NCBI GenBank assembly: GCA_903871715.1
Contig: CAIQHW010000628.1
Location: 1-11,076, forward strand
Source of the DNA: an uncultured bacterium
Lineage (GTDB): Bacteria; Bacteroidota; Bacteroidia; Chitinophagales; CAIODY01
Reading direction: 5' to 3'
Length of the DNA stretch: 11,076 bases
The notes under the pieces are model-generated. The model was given only the letters and a program-made list of their open reading frames with translations, searched no databases and was not told where the DNA came from. Shown piece after piece: positions 6,898-11,076 of the stretch. Position 1 is the first letter of the stretch. The number at the start of each line of letters is the position of its first letter. The position numbers were made by a program, and so were the translations under genes.

Positions 6898-6938
6898 TTG
6901 TGTTTTACCATAGTAACCCATTGTGTTTTACTATGGTA
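6898..6938. promoter_or_regulatory. Inverted repeat with overlapping direct repeat, candidate operator
   Basis: TACCATAGTAA (6906-6916) and its exact complement TTACTATGGTA (6928-6938) form 11-bp arms around an 11-base spacer. Overlapping this, TTGTGTTTTAC occurs twice (6898-6908 and 6921-6931), 23 bp apart, about two helical turns. The element lies between divergent genes, upstream of both candidate promoters, and next to a gene for a helix-turn-helix protein. It is a plausible binding site for that protein or another dimeric regulator. No U-tract fits a terminator here. Confidence 0.5.
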
Positions 6939-6967
6939 TTTTTATTGTGGCATCACAAAAAAATAAT

Positions 6968-6996
6968 TTTGCAAAATCGAAAAATCTGTATATTTG
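6968..6996 (+). promoter_or_regulatory. Bacteroidota-type promoter of the XRE/CHU_C operon
   Basis: TTTG (6968-6971) and a perfect -7 element TATATTTG (6989-6996) are separated by 17 bases, slightly shorter than the usual 19-21. Transcription should start at about 7000-7003, exactly where the 12-bp tandem repeats begin. This supports ATG 7076 as the start of the downstream gene, because in-frame starts further upstream lie before the transcript begins. Confidence 0.6.
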
Positions 6997-7002
6997 TGTA
7001 AC

Positions 7003-7062
7003 AAAAAACATTTTAAAAAACATTTTAAAAAACATTTTAAAAAACATTTTAAAAAACATTTT
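7003..7062 (+). repeat. Five perfect 12-bp tandem repeats in the leader of the XRE gene
   Basis: The unit AAAAAACATTTT is repeated exactly five times with no mismatch, followed by a partial unit. It fills nearly all of the predicted 5' leader between the transcription start (about 7000-7003) and ATG 7076. Every junction makes TTTTAAAA. Perfect short repeats like this are prone to slipped-strand change in copy number, which would alter leader length in 12-nt steps. Confidence 0.9.
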
Positions 7063-7075
7063 AAAACTCCCATTT

Positions 7076-7393
7076 ATGCACCATGGTCAACAAATTAAGA
7101 AACTGCGATTATTGCAAAACAACATGCAACAACCCACTTTAGCCGAGCGCTTGGGTGTGCGCCAACAAAGGATTTCGGTAATAGAACAAACCAAAACCTT
7201 AAAACCAAAAATGATTGAAAGAGTAGCCAAAGCATTGGGTGTAAAACCCGAAGACATCACAGGCGAAAAAGTGGAAGAAACAAAAACAATAGATGTTGAA
7301 GATGACACAATAAGTTTTCTAAAAACTGGAAAATGGTCATTGGATAAATTTTTGGATGTGGTACAATATTTTATAAAAAGAGACGGACAATGA
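7076..7393 (+). CDS. Small XRE/Cro-type helix-turn-helix regulator
   Basis: A 105-residue protein starting at ATG 7076. Residues ~4-62 form a compact XRE/HTH_3 DNA-binding domain: QQIKKLRLLQNNMQQPTLAE, then LGVRQQRISVIEQTKTLKP with the recognition helix at about RQQRISVIEQ (29-38), then MIERVAKALGVKPEDI. The remainder is a short acidic linker and an amphipathic helix (SLDKFLDVVQYFIKR) that could mediate dimerisation. The frame continues upstream to 6923, but that part would translate the 12-bp repeats as KNIL units and begins before the promoter, so it is not used. The stop overlaps the start of the next gene as ATGA, so the two are translationally coupled. It likely binds DNA in the cytoplasm. 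Its target is unknown; the nearby inverted repeat at 6906-6938 is the obvious candidate. Confidence 0.85.
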   Translation: MHHGQQIKKLRLLQNNMQQPTLAERLGVRQQRISVIEQTKTLKPKMIERVAKALGVKPEDITGEKVEETKTIDVEDDTISFLKTGKWSLDKFLDVVQYFIKRDGQ

Positions 7394-10182
7394 AACCCTT
7401 GTTTCTATTTTTTTTCTTACAGCTTTGTCTTAACCAACAGGCAACCGCCCAACAAGTGAACCCTTGGATTGCCCCCATAACTAGTTTAGTAGGTATAAAC
7501 TATGGTTTTGCTCGAGCCTTAAACAAAGGCTATGATGTTGATTTTGATTATCAAGGCAATTTATATGTGTATGGCGGTGGTGGAGAAAATCAAACTTCTG
7601 GTGGATTATCAAGTACCGTAGCGAAGTATACTACGGCAGGGATTTTAAATTGGACATTAAATACTGTTAATGCGGGCATAGCTTCCAATTTTATTATTGA
7701 TAGGCAACATCAATGGTGCTATCTGGGCAGTGTCGAAAACACTTATTTAGATACCATTCATAACTTTCATGCAGGTGCAATTAGTATTTTAAGATGCAAT
7801 TTGTTAAATGGAAATTATAATGCTTTTAGCGATACATGCAACTCTGTATATGCGACTTGGGATTTTAAAATCAATTGCGCCACAGGCAAAATATTAGTGT
7901 TTGGTGGCGGGTGGAATAATTTTAATTTTGGCATAGCCGATACCACCAGCGGTTATCCTTACAATCAAACGAATGGCATACATTCTACCAATTTTACAGG
8001 CTTAAGCAATGCTAATCAATTTATAGTCAACGCCGAAGTAGATAATAAAGGCAATGCCTATTGTATATTTAATGGTACACCCTCGGCTACTTATAGCAAG
8101 CTATCTAAATTTTTATATGGGCGCATTTATAAATTGGGCAACAATTATAATTCGGTATTGTGGAATACCTATTCGGGTTGGGATTCGATAGGTGGCTTAT
8201 TAAGCAACAAGCCTTATATGTTTAGTCCTGATTCGATTTATAGAGGTACAAACCCTTCATTAAGCATTAATGTATTAGCGCCTAACCTGCAATATTTATT
8301 TTACTACGATGGTTTTCATATCAAAGCTTTTGATGCCGCCACAGGCGCAGCGGCTGGGGTATATGATAGTTTCCCTGGGCAGCGCATGGCTTTTCAAGCT
8401 GGGGTATGGGCAGATGAATGTAACCATGTATATTGTGGTGGCGATTCGGGCAATATACATGTATTATTTTTCAACGGCTCTAATTTTGTGCATTATCCCG
8501 ATATAATTATCGGTGGCGCAGCCATAGGTAAATTAGTACATGATATGCGCTATAATAGCGGCAACAATTTGCTGTATGTATGCGGCGATAGCTTTGTAGC
8601 CACTGTGCGCCCTGTGTTTGTATGCAACGATACCTCACTCGATTTTCATTTTCATAAAACATGCAGCGCAGGTGGCAATGTGGTGTGGGCAAAGTTAAAC
8701 ACTCCCGATAGCACAGGCACTTATGATTTTGAATGGAAAGATAGCCTTACCAATGCGGTGATAAAAACAAGCAGCAACGTAAGCAACTTTCAAGATTCGA
8801 TACATAATTTGTTGGTGCATCACACCTATCAATTAAGCATATATAAAGATGCCGTGTGCAATGGTTTTTTTAGACAATGGTTTTTTCAGATAGATACCAT
8901 AGACCATGCTTATCAAAATAGGTGGGATACTATTTGCAATAACCAACCGCTGCTTTTTTATGGCAAAACGCTAACGCAAAGCGGTGTGTATAAAGATACT
9001 TTCATCAATCAATACGGCTGCGATAGTATTATTACTTTAAATTTAAAGGTAAACCCTATTAGCCACTATGCACAGCAGGCAAGCATTTGTGCCAATCAAA
9101 CCTATACCTTGCCCAACGGTAAAGTAGTACATTTAGCAAATACTTACATTGATACTTTGCCCAATCGCTTTGGCTGCGATTCTATTATCGCCACACAATT
9201 AACCGTTTTTAAAATAAACCATGACACCATAGTGGAAGCTATATGCAGCAATCAAATTTATACTTTGCCCAATGGAAGTATAGTAAATACATCGGGCATT
9301 TATATAGATACTTTTCAAAATCATTTGGGTTGCGATAGCATTATTAGTGTTCTGTTGTCGGTTTTCAATAGCTGGCACGATACCATAAGAGCTACCATTT
9401 GCAACAACCAAACCTATACCTTGCCCCATGGCAAAGTAGTCAGCACATCGGGCATTTATGTAGATACTTTTCAAAATCGTTTGGGCTGCGATAGCATTAT
9501 TACAGTGCAATTAGCAGTAAATGCAATTAGCTTTTTTACTCAAAATGCTACCATTTGCAAAAATCAATTTTTCATGTTACCCAATGGACAATTGGTAAAT
9601 GTGGCTAATCATTACAGCACCATTATTACTAACCATGCTGGTTGCGATAGTGTGGTGCATACGGTGTTGTCGGTGTCGCCCATACCCACCATTGCTTTGG
9701 GCAACGATACTACTTTGTGCAAAGGCAATGTGGTGGTGTTAAACGCCACTTCATCGGTTGCTTCGGCACAATATCAATGGAACGATTTAAGCACCAATCC
9801 TATAAAAACAGTTGCTACTGCTGGTGTTTATAGTGTTCAAATCACGGCATCACCTTGTGCACCAGTGAGCGATTCCATAAAAATTATGTATTTAGATTGC
9901 GATTGCCAAATGCTGATGCCCAATGCTTTTACACCCAATGGCGATAATTTGGATGATAATATTAAACCCATTTTTGCTTGCGATTTGCAACCACAAGATT
10001 ATGCTTTTAAAATTTATAATCGCTGGGGTCAATTATTGTTTCAAACCAATGATTACAACATTGCTTGGGATGGCACTTTCAATGGCAAGCCCCAGCCAAT
10101 GGCTGCTTATATTTACATCATCGAATGGAAAAACAATCAGCAACTACAATTGATGAAAGGCGATGTGAGTTTGATAAGATAA
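7390..10182 (+). CDS. Large secreted repeat protein with gliding-motility-type (CHU_C, T9SS type B) C-terminal domain
   Basis: A 930-residue protein. Residues 1-20 are a signal peptide (MKPLFLFFFLQLCLNQQATA). Residues ~25-410 are beta-rich with propeller-like repeats (DVDFDYQGNLYVYGGGG, VDNKGNAYCIFNG, WADECNHVYCGGDSGNIHVL). Residues 513-772 hold five tandem modules of about 52 residues, each with an early Cys (TICNNQTYTLP) and a late GCDSII motif. Residues ~768-835 resemble an Ig/PKD-like module (LGNDTTLCKG ... AGVYSVQIT). Residues 837-930 are a CHU_C domain: MPNAFTPNGDNLDDNIKP, then FKIYNRWGQLLFQT, AWDGTFNGKPQPMAAYIYII and the ending KGDVSLIR. It should cross the outer membrane through T9SS and remain on the surface, probably as an adhesin-like or sensing protein (inference). 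No catalytic motif is seen. Its start overlaps the stop of the XRE gene by 4 bp. Confidence 0.88.
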   Translation: MKPLFLFFFLQLCLNQQATAQQVNPWIAPITSLVGINYGFARALNKGYDVDFDYQGNLYVYGGGGENQTSGGLSSTVAKYTTAGILNWTLNTVNAGIASNFIIDRQHQWCYLGSVENTYLDTIHNFHAGAISILRCNLLNGNYNAFSDTCNSVYATWDFKINCATGKILVFGGGWNNFNFGIADTTSGYPYNQTNGIHSTNFTGLSNANQFIVNAEVDNKGNAYCIFNGTPSATYSKLSKFLYGRIYKLGNNYNSVLWNTYSGWDSIGGLLSNKPYMFSPDSIYRGTNPSLSINVLAPNLQYLFYYDGFHIKAFDAATGAAAGVYDSFPGQRMAFQAGVWADECNHVYCGGDSGNIHVLFFNGSNFVHYPDIIIGGAAIGKLVHDMRYNSGNNLLYVCGDSFVATVRPVFVCNDTSLDFHFHKTCSAGGNVVWAKLNTPDSTGTYDFEWKDSLTNAVIKTSSNVSNFQDSIHNLLVHHTYQLSIYKDAVCNGFFRQWFFQIDTIDHAYQNRWDTICNNQPLLFYGKTLTQSGVYKDTFINQYGCDSIITLNLKVNPISHYAQQASICANQTYTLPNGKVVHLANTYIDTLPNRFGCDSIIATQLTVFKINHDTIVEAICSNQIYTLPNGSIVNTSGIYIDTFQNHLGCDSIISVLLSVFNSWHDTIRATICNNQTYTLPHGKVVSTSGIYVDTFQNRLGCDSIITVQLAVNAISFFTQNATICKNQFFMLPNGQLVNVANHYSTIITNHAGCDSVVHTVLSVSPIPTIALGNDTTLCKGNVVVLNATSSVASAQYQWNDLSTNPIKTVATAGVYSVQITASPCAPVSDSIKIMYLDCDCQMLMPNAFTPNGDNLDDNIKPIFACDLQPQDYAFKIYNRWGQLLFQTNDYNIAWDGTFNGKPQPMAAYIYIIEWKNNQQLQLMKGDVSLIR
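8926..9705 (+). repeat. Five tandem ~156-bp coding modules (IC...GCDS)
   Basis: Five modules of about 52 codons begin at DTICNNQ, ASICANQ, AICSNQ, TICNNQ and TICKNQ. Modules 3 and 4 keep a 156-bp period and share a segment that differs at only 3 of 58 bases (9289-9346 against 9445-9502), whereas the outer modules are much more diverged. This points to a recent duplication or gene conversion. The two Cys per module could form a disulfide that pins the fold. Confidence 0.85.
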
Positions 10183-10241
10183 AAGAGCAAGACTTTGTGA
10201 ACGGAGATAGATAAATCGAACATCTTTTTACAACCAATTCC

Positions 10242-10249
10242 TATCTTTG
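10242..10249 (+). promoter_or_regulatory. Possible -7 element of the Fic gene
   Basis: TATCTTTG is a perfect TAnnTTTG and ends 4 bases before the Fic ATG, but no TTTG lies 19-21 bases upstream. If it is used, the mRNA would be nearly leaderless. Read-through from the long gene upstream, which ends 71 bp earlier with no terminator, is an alternative source of transcript. Confidence 0.35.
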
Positions 10250-10253
10250 AAAC

Positions 10254-10835
10254 ATGAATGACAATACAAGTTGGACACCTTCGGCCGATGACAATAAGTT
10301 GGGGCTTACCAACAAAAACCTGATTAACGAATATGAGGCGAAAGGAATTGCTGCTGCCGAATTGTTTGTTTTTGGGTTAGATAGCGAAACGCCTTTTTCA
10401 ACTACCTTACTTTTAGAAATTCACCACATGGCGTTTTCTGAATTGTATGATTGGGCAGGTAAGTGGCGCACAACACAGGTTGTAGTTGGGCAACTGACCC
10501 CACCCCAACCCATACAGGTTTTGCAACTGGTATATCAATTTATTGACCACTTGAATTTTAAAATCGGTAACTCAACTCATTTACAAGAGCATCTTGAAAC
10601 CTTAACTTTTGCCCATTACGAGTTTGTTCGTATTCACCCATTCAATAACGGTAATGGACGAACTGGACGAATAGTGATGAACTTGGTGGCTTTGAAGTTG
10701 GGTTACCAACCGCTTGAATTGTATCATCGCGAAGGCGATAGCCGTAAAATTTATATTGATGCCATGAAATGGGCTTACAAAGGCAACTTTGAACCTTTAA
10801 TGACTTTGATTAGAGAAGAAATGTCCCCCTTTTAA
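10254..10835 (+). CDS. Fic-domain protein (probable nucleotidyl/AMP-transferase toxin)
   Basis: A 193-residue single-domain protein. The N-terminal helical part contains HHMAFSELYDWAGKWRTTQV (57-76), typical of stand-alone Fic proteins, and the flap region follows (VVVGQLTPPQP). The Fic motif is HPFNNGNGRTGR at 128-139, with catalytic His128, the anion-binding GNGR and the second Arg139. The usual Asp/Glu after HPFx is Asn132. The C-terminal part LYHREGDSRKIYIDAMKWA (157-174) is also family-typical. Fic proteins commonly transfer AMP from ATP to a hydroxyl of a target protein; the target here is unknown. I find no [S/T]xxxE[G/N] inhibitory motif in the protein; the nearest are TxxxEI at 51, TxxxEH at 108 and TxxxEE at 184. 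An external inhibitor is therefore expected, and the convergent minus-strand frame at 10797-10991 is a candidate. ATG 10254 is the only good start. Confidence 0.9.
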   Translation: MNDNTSWTPSADDNKLGLTNKNLINEYEAKGIAAAELFVFGLDSETPFSTTLLLEIHHMAFSELYDWAGKWRTTQVVVGQLTPPQPIQVLQLVYQFIDHLNFKIGNSTHLQEHLETLTFAHYEFVRIHPFNNGNGRTGRIVMNLVALKLGYQPLELYHREGDSRKIYIDAMKWAYKGNFEPLMTLIREEMSPF

Positions 10836-10991
10836 TTCTTGCTCTTGCAACAATGAAAAAACAATCTCTTCAACTTTTGAAATGGACACTTGTTGGTTCT
10901 CTAACAACATGGTGGAGAACACAGTGTTCGTTAGCATTTGAGCCAAGAAACCTTTTTCTTTTAGTTGCGGATATTTATCGTAGAATTTCAT
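10797..10991 (-). CDS. Candidate class I Fic antitoxin, convergent with and overlapping the Fic gene
   Basis: A 64-residue frame: MKFYDKYPQLKEKGFLAQML, then TNTVFSTMLLENQQVSISKV, then EEIVFSLLQEQELKGGHFFS and NQSH. It contains TMLLEN (residues 27-32), which fits the [S/T]xxxE[G/N] inhibitory helix of Fic antitoxins, where the Glu blocks the ATP gamma-phosphate site by pairing with the second Arg of the Fic motif. After the motif, QQVSISKVEEIVFSLLQEQE resembles in length and pattern the helices following the motif in VbhA-type antitoxins (from memory, not aligned by program). The last 13 codons, including the stop, are antisense to the end of the Fic gene; the motif-bearing part lies wholly outside it. 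A well-formed promoter sits directly upstream (11001-11033). An internal ATG at residue 19 is an alternative start. The tail-to-tail arrangement is unusual, since known FicA/VbhA-type antitoxin genes lie upstream in the same operon. Confidence 0.62.
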   Translation of the reverse strand: MKFYDKYPQLKEKGFLAQMLTNTVFSTMLLENQQVSISKVEEIVFSLLQEQELKGGHFFSNQSH

Positions 10992-11000
10992 TTTCTAAAA

Positions 11001-11033
11001 CAAAATTAGGCAAAAAAATTAAAACCCAACAAA
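11001..11033 (-). promoter_or_regulatory. Bacteroidota-type promoter of the candidate Fic antitoxin
   Basis: On the minus strand TTTG (11033-11030) is followed after 21 bases by TAATTTTG (11008-11001), a perfect fit to the pattern. The expected transcription start is about 10994-10998, leaving a leader of only some 3-7 nt before ATG 10991, or about 60 nt before the internal ATG at 10937. It supports the minus-strand frame being a real, independently transcribed gene. Confidence 0.65.
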
Positions 11034-11076
11034 GCATTTCGAAATATTTTAAAAAAGAAACCCTGCCCGATGATAA

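Noticed and set aside
6811..6921. 37-residue N-terminal extension of the propeller-like protein
   Set aside because: A good signal peptide begins at ATG 6810; the extension overlaps the putative operator and promoter.
6923..7075. N-terminal extension of the XRE protein with repeated KNIL units
   Set aside because: The frame is open only because 12 bp is a multiple of three; the upstream ATG lies within the inverted repeat and ahead of the promoter, and the extension matches no XRE protein.
11051..11076. Left half of a terminator at the window's right edge (A-rich run then CCCTGCCCGATGATAA)
   Set aside because: It resembles the left arm of an A-tract/T-tract hairpin, but the matching arm would lie outside the window, so it cannot be shown.
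1..11076. tRNA, rRNA or intact insertion sequence
   Set aside because: No tRNA cloverleaf, rRNA segment, transposase gene or terminal inverted repeats with target duplications were recognised by eye on either strand.

Overview
The window looks like chromosomal DNA of a Bacteroidota bacterium, probably in the Chitinophagaceae/Sphingobacteriia-like part of the phylum (inference). The evidence is an AT-rich sequence, the ribosomal gene order rplM-rpsI-rpsB, three large secreted proteins (two with type A and one with type B C-terminal signals of the type IX secretion system, T9SS), and promoters that fit the Bacteroidota pattern TTTG, about 19-21 bases, TAnnTTTG rather than the E. coli -35/-10 pattern.

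Layout: (1) 1-1793, minus strand: ribosomal operon rplM (L13), rpsI (S9), rpsB (S2), cut by the left edge, with a clear promoter at 1828-1859. (2) 2120-4073: a single-gene unit on the plus strand encoding a secreted C10 (streptopain-like) cysteine peptidase, with its own promoter and a strong bidirectional terminator. (3) 4113-6810, minus strand: a conserved but unnamed 'FIPR' protein and a 581-residue T9SS-secreted, propeller-like protein. Between them lie a ten-unit, 21-bp degenerate tandem array and a 28-bp perfect palindrome. (4) 6811-7075: a regulatory interval between divergent genes, holding an 11-bp-arm inverted repeat, a plus-strand promoter and five perfect 12-bp tandem repeats. (5) 7076-10182, plus strand: a small XRE/Cro-type helix-turn-helix protein coupled by an ATGA overlap to a 930-residue secreted repeat protein with a gliding-motility-type (CHU_C) C-terminus. 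(6) 10254-11033: a Fic-domain protein and, convergent with it and overlapping its 3' end, a 64-codon minus-strand reading frame with a good promoter and a Fic-inhibitory motif (TxxxEN).

The candidate most worth following is the last one: a Fic toxin-antitoxin pair in which the antitoxin appears to be encoded tail-to-tail, antisense to the toxin's 3' end. Class I Fic antitoxins that I know of are normally encoded upstream in the same operon. The second is the XRE/CHU_C operon with its repeat-laden, palindrome-bearing divergent control region, which suggests a regulated cell-surface protein locus. The third is the 21-bp array, whose unit has dyad symmetry and can be read as heptads on both strands. 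The ribosomal operon and the peptidase are ordinary for the phylum.
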